Shown: positions 1-8,955 of the stretch, in pieces
How the letters are laid out: every line of letters begins with the position of its first letter
Numbering within the stretch: position 1 is the stretch's first letter
DNA from: JAAYJR01 sp964611525
GTDB taxonomy: Bacteria > Bacteroidota > Bacteroidia > Bacteroidales > Prolixibacteraceae
DNA: 20,106 bases
Assembly: GCA_964611525.1 (NCBI GenBank)
Contig: CAZTAL010000056.1
Coordinates: 1-20,106, forward strand
Reading direction: 5' to 3'
Made by a program: the position numbers and the translations under genes
The notes under the pieces: model-generated
Seen by the model: only the letters and a program-made list of their open reading frames with translations
Databases searched by the model: none
What the model was told of the DNA's origin: nothing

Positions 1-19
1 AAATGGATGGAGAATTTTT

Positions 20-928
20 TTGCCGGTGATAATAACTGTAAAGGTAGCAGTTATAGTTTTTTTGATAACCGGATGGGGAAGCAGTAAAGACCCTGTTGTA
101 ATTGAAAAAAAGAAAGTGGCCGGATACAAGTCAGTTGATATTCCTGACTTTGTTGCGTTTGCCGGAGAGCCTGCTCCACTGGGAAGGTTCGATGTAAAAG
201 AGGCGTTTGATCGTGAACTGCTGGTAAATTCTTATTTCCATTCACAGACACTGAGGTTGATTAAGCTGGCACCCCGTTATTTTAATATGATTGAGCCTAT
301 CCTGAAAGAAAAGGGCATACCTGATGATTTTAAATATCTTGCTGTGGCTGAAAGCGGCTTGAATCCGCGCGCTGTTTCCCCTGCAGGGGCCGTCGGTTTA
401 TGGCAGTTTTTACGTGGAACAGCCCGTGAATACGGACTTGAGGTTAACAGTGAGGTGGATGAACGGTATCATATAGAAAAATCGACGTATGCTGCCTGTG
501 ATTATATGCTTGAGGCTTTTAAAAAATATGGTAACTGGACTATGGTAGCTGCTTCATTTAATGCCGGAATGAATGGTATCAGCCGGCAAATAGAAAGACA
601 AAAAAACTGTTCATATTATAATTTGCTGCTGGGACAGGAAACACAGAGGTATGTATTCCGCATTCTGGCTTTGAAACTTATCTTAGAAGATCCTGCAAAA
701 TATAATTTTGATGTACCGGAGAAAGAGAAATATCCTGATATTTTAACCAAAGAAATTAAGATTTACGGCAGGGTTGATAATTTTGCGGACTTTGCTCATG
801 AACAGGGCATTAACTATAAGTTGTTAAAAGATTTTAATCCGTGGCTGCGTGATAATTATTTGACCAATAAATACAAAAGGGAATACACGATAAAAATTCC
901 GGTATTGAATAATAAGGAGGGTTTATAA
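20..928 (+). CDS. MltD-like periplasmic lytic transglycosylase (start uncertain)
   Basis: Cleaves the MurNAc-GlcNAc bond of peptidoglycan, leaving 1,6-anhydroMurNAc ends; acts in the periplasm. An SLT/GH23-type domain covers about residues 80-225. Catalytic Glu111 sits in AVAESGLNP, followed by AGAVGLWQF (121-130) and the ASFNAG motif (178-183). The last ~60 residues look like a degenerate LysM module (YGRVDNFADFAHEQGINYKLLKDFNP). The N-terminus is a hydrophobic export or anchor segment (residues 3-18) with no lipobox Cys. The TTG at 20 has GGAG 7 nt upstream, and an in-frame GTG lies at 26. However, the frame stays open to the left edge and reads N-G-W-R-I-F-L before the hydrophobic stretch, so the true start may lie just outside the window. 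The gene ends 5 nt before uvrA, so the two are probably cotranscribed. Confidence 0.88.
   Translation: MPVIITVKVAVIVFLITGWGSSKDPVVIEKKKVAGYKSVDIPDFVAFAGEPAPLGRFDVKEAFDRELLVNSYFHSQTLRLIKLAPRYFNMIEPILKEKGIPDDFKYLAVAESGLNPRAVSPAGAVGLWQFLRGTAREYGLEVNSEVDERYHIEKSTYAACDYMLEAFKKYGNWTMVAASFNAGMNGISRQIERQKNCSYYNLLLGQETQRYVFRILALKLILEDPAKYNFDVPEKEKYPDILTKEIKIYGRVDNFADFAHEQGINYKLLKDFNPWLRDNYLTNKYKREYTIKIPVLNNKEGL
914..920 (+). promoter_or_regulatory. Shine-Dalgarno sequence of uvrA
   Basis: AAGGAGG lies inside the last codons of the lytic transglycosylase gene, 13 nt before the uvrA ATG at 934. It is unusually strong compared with the other genes here, most of which show no clear SD. It supports the ATG at 934 and translation of uvrA from a shared message. 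Confidence 0.6.
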
Positions 929-933
929 AGAAT

Positions 934-3804
934 ATGGAGGATATAAAATATATTGAGGAGGAACTTCCGGATGAATGGATTGAGCCTGAGGAAAAGATCT
1001 TAATTCAGGGTGCCAGGGTTCATAATCTTCGTAATATTGATGTAGAGATACCGCGGAATAAGTTTACCGTAATAACGGGCCTAAGCGGTAGTGGTAAATC
1101 GTCGCTTGCATTTGATACTATTTATGCGGAGGGTCAAAGACGTTATATCGAAACTTTTTCTGCCTACGCCCGCTCATTTCTGGGTAATCTTGAAAGGCCT
1201 GATGTGGATAAGATCACCGGACTGAGTCCTGTTATTTCCATTGAACAGAAGATTACTATGACAAATCCGCGTTCCACAGTTGGTACTGTTACAGAGATTT
1301 ATGATTTTCTGCGACTTTTATTTGCAAGGGCTTCGGAAGCTTTATCTTACAATACAGGAGAAAAAATGGTGAAATATTCCGAGCATAAAATATTGGATCT
1401 GATAAAGAGTGATTTTGCGGGGAAACGCATTTATATCTTAGCTCCCGTTGTAAAGGGAAGGAAAGGTCACTACCGCGAATTATTTGAGCAAATCAGGAGA
1501 AAAGGATTTCTTAATGTAAGAGTTGATGGCAATATAACCGAGATAAAACATAATCATCATGTTGACCGTTATAAAAACCATTTTATCGAGATAGTAATCG
1601 ATAAATTGAAGGTACGTGACGAGAGCTATAAACGTTTGAAGGAGAGTGTCAGTATAGCCATGAAGCATGGAAACGGTGTGCTAATGATACTTGATCATGA
1701 TAATGACAGCCTGAAATATTACAGCCGTATGCTTATGTGTCCCACAACCGGCATTTCATATAACGAACCGGCACCACACAGTTTTTCTTTTAACTCTCCC
1801 CATGGGGCTTGTCCCCGCTGTAACGGACTGGGAATGGTAAGTGAAATAGATATTGACAAAATTATACCTGACAAAAACAAAAGCATTGCAAAAGGTGGTA
1901 TTGTTCCACTTGGACCGTACAGAAACTCCCTGATTTTTTGGCAGATTGATGCTTTGGCAGATAAATTCGGTTTTTCTCTTAAAACACCTGTTAAGGATAT
2001 TTCTGAAGAAGGATTGAACGCTGTACTTTTTGGTACTAATGAACGCATTCATCTGAAAAATACCCCCCTGGGAAATAATCTTAATTATTTGTTGAGTTAT
2101 GACGGTGTTGTTAAATATATTGAAAACCAACGTGAGTATAATTCATCCAAAAGAGCCAGGAAATGGGCATATCAATTTATTAAAAAATCTGTTTGTCCTG
2201 AGTGCAATGGTATGCGCTTAAAAAAGGAATCATTGCATTTTAAAATTGATGGTAAGAATATTTCCGAACTTGCACGAATGGATTTAAGTGAACTAGGTGA
2301 ATGGTTTGCTGACCTGGAAAGCAGACTTACTAGCCGTCAGCGTTTAATAGGTGCGGAGGTTATTAAAGAGATACGTGATCGTTTGGGATTTATGACAGGA
2401 GTGGGATTAAATTACCTTTCACTTGACCGTGCTTCACAAAGCCTCTCCGGAGGTGAATCCCAGCGTATCAGACTGGCTACTCAGATAGGGGCGCAATTAG
2501 TCAATGTGCTCTACATTTTGGATGAACCAAGTATCGGATTGCATCACCGTGATAATCTTAGGCTTATTAATGCTCTTAAAAAGCTGCGTGATAAGGGCAA
2601 TTCGGTGCTAGTAGTGGAACATGACAAGGATACAATGTTACACGCCGACTGGATAATTGACATGGGGCCTTATGCAGGGAGACATGGTGGTGAAATTGTT
2701 GCTGCAGGTACTCCGGCTGAGGTTTTAAAGGTCAATACACTGACTTCGGATTATCTCAACAAACGTAAAAAGATAGATGTGCCGGCAGCAAGAAGAAGCG
2801 GAAATGGTAAATATATTAAACTTACAGGGTGCTCGGGCAATAACCTTAAAAATGTGACACTTGAAATATCGCTTGGATTATTTATATGTGTTACAGGGGT
2901 TTCGGGAAGCGGGAAATCTACAGCTATAAATGATACTCTCCAACCCATTTTAAGTCAGCATTTTTTTAAGTCAGTTAAAGACCCTTTACCTTATAAGTCG
3001 GCCTGCGGACTGGAACATATCGACAAGGTTATCCGCGTGGATCAATCACCTATTGGCCGTACGCCCAGGTCAAATCCGGTCACTTATACCGGAGTTTTTT
3101 CTGATATCAGGGATTTATTTGCCCGGTTGCCGGAATCTAAAATAAGAGGATATAAGCCGGGACGCTTTTCTTTTAATGTAAAAGGAGGACGTTGTGAGGA
3201 GTGCCAGGGGGGAGGAGTGAAACTGATAGAAATGAATTATCTGCCTGACGTTTATGTTCACTGTGAGAAATGTAACGGCAAAAGATATAACCGTGAAACG
3301 CTGGAGATAAGATACAAGGGTAAATCGATAAGTGATGTCCTGGAGATGACTATAAATGAGGGAGTGGGATTTTTTGAAAATATACCTTCAATTATAAAAA
3401 AATTAAAAACACTGCAGGAGGTAGGATTGGGATATATAACTCTGGGACAGTCTTCAACCACCTTATCGGGAGGTGAAGCTCAGCGTGTTAAACTGGCTGC
3501 TGAACTGGCCAGGCGGGATACGGGCAAAACTCTTTATATCCTTGATGAACCTACAACAGGACTGCATTTTGAAGATATACGGGTATTGCTCGAAGTGCTT
3601 AACAGATTGGTAGATAAAGGTAATACGGTAATTGTGATAGAACACAATATGGATGTTATAAAAGTAGCTGACCATATTATAGATCTAGGTCCCGAGGGAG
3701 GTAAAAACGGCGGGGAAATATTATGTACCGGCACTCCTGAAGAAGTTGCCATGGTAAGGAATTCATATACTGCTGAATTTTTAAGGCAGGAATTATTACA
3801 ATAA
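934..3804 (+). CDS. uvrA: UvrA, excinuclease ABC subunit A
   Basis: Damage-recognition ATPase of nucleotide excision repair; as a dimer it loads UvrB onto damaged DNA in the cytoplasm. The 956 residues match the family (E. coli UvrA is about 940). Two ABC modules are visible. Module I has Walker A GLSGSGKS (49-56), signature LSGGESQR (504-511) and Walker B LYILDEP. Module II has Walker A GVSGSGKS (655-662), signature LSGGEAQR (844-851) and a second LYILDEP. The C-terminal zinc module is intact (C754, C757, C777, C780). The first zinc module looks degenerate: C269-P-T-T replaces the first CxxC, although C293/C296 remain. CPEC at 421-424 is also present. The gene follows the lytic transglycosylase by 5 nt; a functional link is not obvious. 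Confidence 0.97.
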   Translation: MEDIKYIEEELPDEWIEPEEKILIQGARVHNLRNIDVEIPRNKFTVITGLSGSGKSSLAFDTIYAEGQRRYIETFSAYARSFLGNLERPDVDKITGLSPVISIEQKITMTNPRSTVGTVTEIYDFLRLLFARASEALSYNTGEKMVKYSEHKILDLIKSDFAGKRIYILAPVVKGRKGHYRELFEQIRRKGFLNVRVDGNITEIKHNHHVDRYKNHFIEIVIDKLKVRDESYKRLKESVSIAMKHGNGVLMILDHDNDSLKYYSRMLMCPTTGISYNEPAPHSFSFNSPHGACPRCNGLGMVSEIDIDKIIPDKNKSIAKGGIVPLGPYRNSLIFWQIDALADKFGFSLKTPVKDISEEGLNAVLFGTNERIHLKNTPLGNNLNYLLSYDGVVKYIENQREYNSSKRARKWAYQFIKKSVCPECNGMRLKKESLHFKIDGKNISELARMDLSELGEWFADLESRLTSRQRLIGAEVIKEIRDRLGFMTGVGLNYLSLDRASQSLSGGESQRIRLATQIGAQLVNVLYILDEPSIGLHHRDNLRLINALKKLRDKGNSVLVVEHDKDTMLHADWIIDMGPYAGRHGGEIVAAGTPAEVLKVNTLTSDYLNKRKKIDVPAARRSGNGKYIKLTGCSGNNLKNVTLEISLGLFICVTGVSGSGKSTAINDTLQPILSQHFFKSVKDPLPYKSACGLEHIDKVIRVDQSPIGRTPRSNPVTYTGVFSDIRDLFARLPESKIRGYKPGRFSFNVKGGRCEECQGGGVKLIEMNYLPDVYVHCEKCNGKRYNRETLEIRYKGKSISDVLEMTINEGVGFFENIPSIIKKLKTLQEVGLGYITLGQSSTTLSGGEAQRVKLAAELARRDTGKTLYILDEPTTGLHFEDIRVLLEVLNRLVDKGNTVIVIEHNMDVIKVADHIIDLGPEGGKNGGEILCTGTPEEVAMVRNSYTAEFLRQELLQ

Positions 3805-3845
3805 AAATAATAATCATAATCATAATAAATCAGCATCTAATAGAT

Positions 3846-5510
3846 ATGAAAAAAATTGAAATCTATTGTCAGAACACCCGTTCAAAACATGTTTATCCGT
3901 TGGGTACATCGCTTCTGGAGATCAGTCGTGATTTGGATATTCAGTCAGAAAATGCCATATGCGGGGCAATAGTTAACCACCAGGTACGTGAACTTTCGTT
4001 TTGTATAGTAAAGCCTAAAAATATAGAGTTTTTCGATGTTGCGCATCCTGACGGTATGCGTATGTATGTCCGCAGCCTGATTTTTGTGCTTTATGCAGCA
4101 GTTAAGAATGTTTTTCCCCAAATTTCTATCAGGATAAACAAAGGTATATCAAATGGTTATTTTTGCGAAGTGTCAGGTTTCGGCAGGGAGATTAATGTGA
4201 ATGAAATTAAAACCATCAAAAAGGAAATGGAGTCATTAATTGACAAGAACATACCGTTTGTAAAAAAGGGATTTCTTTCAAAAAAGGCGGTCGAACAACT
4301 CACAAAAGATGGATTGAAAGAGAAAGCGCAGCTTTTTGAACAACAGGGACATTTGTATTCAAGCCTCTATTTTCTCAAAGAAATGGGTAACTATTTTTAC
4401 GGACATCTTTTACCCTCCACAAAGTATATTACGAATTTCAACCTGATCAGGTATTTTGACGGTATGCTGCTTCAAATACCCGATCCCGACAATTTCGACC
4501 ATCTTCAGGAGGTAACGAAACAGAATAAGCTTTTTGAAATATATGAAGAGCATAAAGACTGGGCACAAATACTTAATATTTCAACTATATCGAATCTTAA
4601 TGAATTAATATTGCAGAAAAAAGGAGGATATATAATCAAGATTTCCGAGGCTCTTCATGAAAAAAAGATTGCAGAGATTGCCAATATGATAAGTTTGCGT
4701 ACAAATGATATAAGGATGGTATTGGTAGCCGGACCTTCTGCATCGGGAAAAACAACCTTTAGCAAAAGACTTGGTGTTCAGCTTGCAGTAAACGGATTGC
4801 GTCCTTATCAGATATCGCTGGATGATTATTTTGTAGATAGAAAGTATACTCCTCTTGATGAACATGGGAATTATGATTTTGAAGCACTAAAAGCAGTAGA
4901 TATAGAATTTTTTAATGATCAGTTAAGTAATATATTGAAGGGGGATGAGGTTCAGTTGCCAAAATTCGATTTTGCCCGCGGCCGCAGGTATATGAATGGT
5001 GATAATTTGAGATTGCGCAAGGGGGACATTCTTATTGTTGAGGGCATACATGGAATGAATCCTGAGCTGCTCCCGAAAATTGACGAGGAGAAGACCTTCA
5101 GGATTTTTATTTCAGCATTGACACAGATATCTTTCGACGAGCATACTTATATCTCTACTTCAGATAACAGGTTAATCCGGCGGATCATCCGTGATGGTAA
5201 ATACCGGGGATGCAGGGCTGCAGATACAATCAGGCGCTGGCCACTGGTGCGAAAAGGGGAAGAGATAAATATATTTCCCTATCAGGAAAATGCTGATATA
5301 ATGTTCAACTCAGCTACCCTCTACGAACTTGCGGTACTGAAAAAATATGTTGATCCCCTTCTGAAGCTCGTACTTGAAAATCAGAGGGAGTATATGGAAG
5401 CTGTAAGATTGCTTAAGTTTTTGTCATATTTTAAACCAATCGAAGATGATGAGATACCTCCTACCTCACTTTTACGGGAATTCCTGGGCGGCAGCAGCTT
5501 TATTTACTAA
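3846..5510 (+). CDS. Nucleoside (uridine-type) kinase with TGS-like N-terminal region
   Basis: Probable ATP-dependent nucleoside kinase of the phosphoribulokinase/uridine kinase P-loop family. The kinase domain is about residues 290-480: Walker A GPSASGKT (296-303), SLDDYFVDR with Asp326/Asp327, and VEGIHGMNP after the second strand. Residues 1-60 resemble a TGS domain (PLGTSLLEISRDL) and residues 60-250 resemble the second additional domain of threonyl-tRNA synthetase, but without its HxxxH set (AHPDGMRMYV). Proteins of this length and layout are common in Bacteroidota and Clostridia and are usually annotated as nucleoside kinase. The natural substrate cannot be read from sequence. It is separated from uvrA by a 41-nt AT-rich gap with no visible promoter or terminator, so readthrough from uvrA is possible. 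Confidence 0.85.
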   Translation: MKKIEIYCQNTRSKHVYPLGTSLLEISRDLDIQSENAICGAIVNHQVRELSFCIVKPKNIEFFDVAHPDGMRMYVRSLIFVLYAAVKNVFPQISIRINKGISNGYFCEVSGFGREINVNEIKTIKKEMESLIDKNIPFVKKGFLSKKAVEQLTKDGLKEKAQLFEQQGHLYSSLYFLKEMGNYFYGHLLPSTKYITNFNLIRYFDGMLLQIPDPDNFDHLQEVTKQNKLFEIYEEHKDWAQILNISTISNLNELILQKKGGYIIKISEALHEKKIAEIANMISLRTNDIRMVLVAGPSASGKTTFSKRLGVQLAVNGLRPYQISLDDYFVDRKYTPLDEHGNYDFEALKAVDIEFFNDQLSNILKGDEVQLPKFDFARGRRYMNGDNLRLRKGDILIVEGIHGMNPELLPKIDEEKTFRIFISALTQISFDEHTYISTSDNRLIRRIIRDGKYRGCRAADTIRRWPLVRKGEEINIFPYQENADIMFNSATLYELAVLKKYVDPLLKLVLENQREYMEAVRLLKFLSYFKPIEDDEIPPTSLLREFLGGSSFIY

Positions 5511-5622
5511 GGCATTATTACGAAATAACCTGAACATTTAGGCTTGTTTTTTTAGGTGATATTGTTCATATTCCTCTCATTTTTTTTATATTTAAAGTGT
5601 ACGTTACCATAAAAGAAATATA

Positions 5623-6276
5623 ATGAGATTAAAATTTGTTATTATTTTTGTTTTTAGCCATTTTATTTTGATGGGTAGTGGACAATACCCTGAGGTTGAG
5701 AATAATTTAGACAGGAAGGTGAAAAATTTTCTGGAAGAGAATGCTAATAACTGGCGCGACATGAACGTGTCCATTTCCGACGGAAGAACACTGTATGATC
5801 TGATTGTTGAAAACGGATACCGTAAAGCTGTGGAAATTGGAACTTCTACCGGTCATTCAGCTATATGGATTGCGTGGGCATTAAGTAAAACCGGTGGTAA
5901 ATTGACAACAATCGAGATTGATAAAAGACGTTGGTTACAGGCTAAGGCAAATTTCAGAAAGGCGGGTTTGGAAAAATATATTGATGCCAGGCTCGGCGAC
6001 GCTCATGAACTGGTACCCCGCTTATCCGGTAAATTTGATTTTGTTTTTTCAGATGCTGATAAGTATTGGTATAAGAATTATTTCATTGCACTGGATCCAA
6101 AACTGGAAACCGGCGGATGTTTTACCGCCCATAATACGGCTATGCGTATTCATGGTATTCTTGAATTTTTAGAATACGTTCAAAGTCGGGACAATTATAA
6201 AACTATTATAAACAGGGATAGTCCATCAGGTATTTCAATGAGCTATAAAGTTTTCGATAAATCCCCTGAATTTTGA
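5623..6276 (+). CDS. O-methyltransferase family protein with an apparent signal peptide
   Basis: Class I SAM-dependent methyltransferase of the YrrM/catechol-O-methyltransferase-like group. Motif I is EIGTSTGHSA (71-80), the acidic strand is TTIEID (95-100), and FVFSDADKYWYKNYF (141-154) supplies the D-A-D-K metal/substrate motif, followed by GGCFTAHNT. Residues 1-20 look like a Sec signal peptide: R2 and K4, then a hydrophobic run (VIIFVFSHFILMG) and a small-residue site near GSGQ. That is odd because SAM is cytoplasmic. Starting at the internal Met47 would remove the signal but also the helix usually found before motif I, so the ATG at 5623 is preferred. The TGA overlaps the TTG start of the downstream permease, suggesting translational coupling. 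The substrate is unknown. Confidence 0.8.
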   Translation: MRLKFVIIFVFSHFILMGSGQYPEVENNLDRKVKNFLEENANNWRDMNVSISDGRTLYDLIVENGYRKAVEIGTSTGHSAIWIAWALSKTGGKLTTIEIDKRRWLQAKANFRKAGLEKYIDARLGDAHELVPRLSGKFDFVFSDADKYWYKNYFIALDPKLETGGCFTAHNTAMRIHGILEFLEYVQSRDNYKTIINRDSPSGISMSYKVFDKSPEF

Positions 6277-7619
6277 ATTTATACCACAATAATCTGGAAC
6301 GGAAACTGGGACTTTTCCCGGTAATTAATATTGTTGTTGCCAATATTATTGGCGCGGGGATATTTACCACCACCGGTTATTTGATGGAGTTTCTCGGCAA
6401 TCCTTTAATAATGCTTTGCCTGTGGTTGACAGGGGGAATGATTGCTTTATGCGGAGCATTGTCATATGGAGAACTGGGTGCCGCGTTTCCGGAAGCAGGC
6501 GGCGAGTATATTTTTATTTCGAGACTTTTCCATCCTTTGTTAGGATTCTTAAGTGGTTGGCTTTCACTTATCGTGGGATTTTCAGCTCCTATAGCAGCAG
6601 CAGCTATTGGTTTCAGCAATTATTTTATTTGGGCATTCCCAGGGTTGCATTCATGGCTATTACCTGATACATTCATAAGTGCAAATATGTTTAGTAAGTT
6701 GCTGGCAGTTCTGGTCATCATGGTTTTTTCAGTAATTCATGTCAAGGGTGTTGTTTTAGGATCCAGGGTACAGAACAGTCTGACTGTTTTAAAGATCATA
6801 TTGGTAACGGGATTAATTATTGCAGGATTTACACTTGGAAAAGGAGATATGGATAATGTTACCTGCTCACAGCCTTTTATTTTTAATTTCAGCGGATTGA
6901 AATCAATTGGATTATCACTGATGTTTATTATGTTTGCCTTCAGCGGGTGGAATTCAGCTACATATATTGGTTCTGAGATAAAGAATCCGCGCAAGGTTAT
7001 TTGCCGTTCTCTTTTGATATCAACCATTATTGTTACTATACTTTATCTTGGGTTAAACCTTTTTTTTGTTTATGCGATACCGCCGGGACAGATGGCCGGT
7101 GAGCCCGAGATAGGTGGCATGGCTGCCGGATACGCTTTTGGTGATACTGCCGAAACAATTATTTCATTACTTATCTCATTTGCACTTTTCTCTTCCCTGA
7201 GCGCTTTTATAATACTGGGTCCCCGGGTTTATTATTCTATGGCCAGGGATGGCTATTTTTTTAAATTCGTTTCTAAAGTTAACCGACGCCATAAAGTTCC
7301 CCAGAATGCCCTTTTATTGCAGAGTTCTATTGCAATAGTTCTTGTTTTATCAGGTACCTTTGAGCAGATAATTACCTATATGGGATTTTCACTGGGTATA
7401 TTTCCTATCCTAGCTGTAATTGGTGTTTTTAAGCTTAGAATTAAAGGTAAGAGTGTTTTGAAACTTCCGGGTTTCCCCTTAATACATATTATTTATATCC
7501 TTACAGGTTTAACTATTTTAGTGTTAGCATATTTTGAGCGGCCATGGGAATCAACTATAGCAATACTGACAGCCCTTTCGGGAGTGCCCGTGTTCTATTG
7601 GTTTAAGAGCAGGGAATAA
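6273..7619 (+). CDS. APC-family amino acid permease
   Basis: Inner-membrane transporter of the amino acid-polyamine-organocation family. I see about 12 hydrophobic segments over 448 residues. The first contains the family hallmark ANIIGAGIF (about 22-30), the unwound helix that binds the substrate amino and carboxyl groups. The second half has FAFSGWNSATYIGSEIKNPRK, typical of TM6 and the following loop in APC permeases. The start is inferred: TTG at 6273 overlaps the TGA of the methyltransferase gene (TTGA). The first in-frame ATG, near residue 38, would delete TM1. It is likely cotranslated with the methyltransferase. Substrate specificity (neutral amino acid, arginine/agmatine or other) cannot be assigned. 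It ends 70 nt before the convergent nadD stop. Confidence 0.88.
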   Translation: MNLYHNNLERKLGLFPVINIVVANIIGAGIFTTTGYLMEFLGNPLIMLCLWLTGGMIALCGALSYGELGAAFPEAGGEYIFISRLFHPLLGFLSGWLSLIVGFSAPIAAAAIGFSNYFIWAFPGLHSWLLPDTFISANMFSKLLAVLVIMVFSVIHVKGVVLGSRVQNSLTVLKIILVTGLIIAGFTLGKGDMDNVTCSQPFIFNFSGLKSIGLSLMFIMFAFSGWNSATYIGSEIKNPRKVICRSLLISTIIVTILYLGLNLFFVYAIPPGQMAGEPEIGGMAAGYAFGDTAETIISLLISFALFSSLSAFIILGPRVYYSMARDGYFFKFVSKVNRRHKVPQNALLLQSSIAIVLVLSGTFEQIITYMGFSLGIFPILAVIGVFKLRIKGKSVLKLPGFPLIHIIYILTGLTILVLAYFERPWESTIAILTALSGVPVFYWFKSRE

Positions 7620-7689
7620 TATTAGTAAATAACCTTTTTGGGGACAACTATAATATAACCCAATCATTTGAGTTTATGGCAGTCTCTCG

Positions 7690-8310
7690 TTAACGGTAAA
7701 ATCCTTTTTCATCGATGTATTTCCATATTTCTGGAGGCAGAAAATGTCGGATATCTTTTCCTTTGCTTATAGCCTTTCTGATAAAAGAAGAAGAAATATC
7801 CATTCTGGGGGCATCTGTAATTGTTATATCGGGGTATGATTTATATTCTTTGAATTTAAAGTCAGGCCGCGGATATACTATAATGCCGTAGTTGTCTTTT
7901 ATGATTTTATGATTTTTCCATTTATAAAAATTATTCAGATTATCTGAACCCATAATTATACTAAACCGGCTGGCAGGATTCCTTTCTGTGAGGTAGGTTA
8001 GGGTATCTATTGTGTAGCTGGGTTTAGGCAGATAAAATTCAATATCACAAATATCGAATCTTTTATCCTTTCCGATAGCTGTTCTGACCATTTCAAGCCT
8101 GTCAAAATCATTGAGAAGACTGGCTTTTTTCTTGTGGGGATTATGGGGACTGACAACAAACCAAAGCTGTTTAATTTCTGTAAATTCCACTATATAGTTG
8201 GCAATTGCCAAGTGTCCTATATGAATTGGATTGAAGGAGCCAAAATATAATCCGATTTTTCTTCCGTTATATGATTTAGATTCAGATTTTATGTTTCTTG
8301 ATGAAATCAT
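7690..8310 (-). CDS. nadD: NadD, nicotinate-nucleotide adenylyltransferase
   Basis: Transfers AMP from ATP to nicotinate mononucleotide to give deamido-NAD, a step of NAD synthesis in the cytoplasm. The nucleotidyltransferase signature GSFNPIHIGH is at residues 24-33, with the (H/T)xGH motif at 30-33. The C-terminal ISSSFIRKAI motif binds the triphosphate. The 206-residue length is normal. About 18 residues precede the first strand, slightly longer than usual, but no alternative start was seen. The ATG at 8310 overlaps the end of gmk by 29 nt, so translation is probably coupled. It is the last gene of a minus-strand cluster mnmA-yicC-gmk-nadD and is convergent with the permease; no strong terminator is visible in the 70-nt gap. 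Confidence 0.95.
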   Translation of the reverse strand: MISSRNIKSESKSYNGRKIGLYFGSFNPIHIGHLAIANYIVEFTEIKQLWFVVSPHNPHKKKASLLNDFDRLEMVRTAIGKDKRFDICDIEFYLPKPSYTIDTLTYLTERNPASRFSIIMGSDNLNNFYKWKNHKIIKDNYGIIVYPRPDFKFKEYKSYPDITITDAPRMDISSSFIRKAISKGKDIRHFLPPEIWKYIDEKGFYR

Positions 8311-8857
8311 GTATTATTTTTTTTGTTTCCTCTAATGCTTTTGATAATTCATCATTGATGATGATTACATCGAACCGGCTTGCATAATTAAGTTCTTTTT
8401 TTGCTTTGGCTATACGCATTCTTATTTTTCCCCTGCTCTCGGTGGAACGTTGTTGCAACCTTTTTTCCAATTCTTCAAGGGAGGGAGGCTTTATGAATAT
8501 TGCCAATGCTTCCTTGCCGTAAATTTTTTTAATATTAAGTCCACCCTCAACATCTACGTCTAAAATTATATTTTTTCCCTGACTGCGGATTCGCTCAACT
8601 TTGCTTTTAAGGGTTCCGTAGTAAATACCATTATAAACTTCTTCAAATTCAAGGAATTCATCGTTACTTATTTTCTGTCTGAATTCTTTTTCTGATAGAA
8701 AATAATAATCTTTACCATCTACTTCTCCTGATCGTGGTGGACGGCTGGTAGCAGAAACAGAAAATTTCAAGCCGGGGATATTTTTTAAAAGATGTTTTAC
8801 TATGGTTGTTTTTCCTGATCCTGAAGGAGCTGATATAATTAATAATTTTCCTTTCAT
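8282..8857 (-). CDS. gmk: Gmk, guanylate kinase
   Basis: Phosphorylates GMP to GDP with ATP; a cytoplasmic and essential step of guanine nucleotide synthesis. The P-loop APSGSGKT is at residues 10-17. The GMP-binding stretch SATSRPPRSGEVDGKDYYF follows, and the lid arginines lie in RGKIRMRIAKAKKEL. The 191-residue length is typical. The 3' end overlaps nadD by 29 nt. Upstream, 88 nt separate it from yicC, and that gap holds a structured repeat also found at 11349-11436, so the gmk leader carries a hairpin. No good Shine-Dalgarno sequence is seen before the ATG at 8857. Confidence 0.96.
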   Translation of the reverse strand: MKGKLLIISAPSGSGKTTIVKHLLKNIPGLKFSVSATSRPPRSGEVDGKDYYFLSEKEFRQKISNDEFLEFEEVYNGIYYGTLKSKVERIRSQGKNIILDVDVEGGLNIKKIYGKEALAIFIKPPSLEELEKRLQQRSTESRGKIRMRIAKAKKELNYASRFDVIIINDELSKALEETKKIIHDFIKKHKI

Positions 8858-8871
8858 TTCATTATAATTGT

Positions 8872-8955
8872 TTATTTTAAAGGTATGAAATGGAACTCGT
8901 CATTTATAATGTCTTTCCTGTGTGTATGATAGTACATGACTCGTTTCATAAGACA
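8872..8955. repeat. Structured repeat family E, copy 1 (yicC-gmk junction)
   Basis: Imperfect inverted repeat with arms at 8890-8903 (ATGGAACTCGTCAT) and 8936-8949 (ATGACTCGTTTCAT). The arms pair as 7 bp (one G.T), a symmetric 2x2 internal loop (TC against TC), then 5 bp, around a 32-nt loop. The right arm overlaps the yicC stop codon (TGA on the minus strand). The flank TTATTTT-AAAGGTAT, both outer arms and part of the loop (TTATAAT) recur at 11349-11436. Any mnmA-yicC-gmk-nadD transcript would carry it as RNA just upstream of gmk. Confidence 0.75.

Noticed and set aside
1..84. A frame-1 reading (K-W-M-E-N-F-F-A-G-D...) ending near 84 as the tail of an upstream gene
   Set aside because: It is short, unrecognisable and overlaps the signal region of the lytic transglycosylase; it could be real, but nothing supports it.
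1719..2130. Minus-strand ORFs of 109 and 124 codons inside uvrA
   Set aside because: They are antisense to the conserved UvrA coding region and show no domain, signal or SD of their own.
7620..7689. Terminator between the convergent permease and nadD genes
   Set aside because: No stem with a T-tract could be found in the 70-nt gap.
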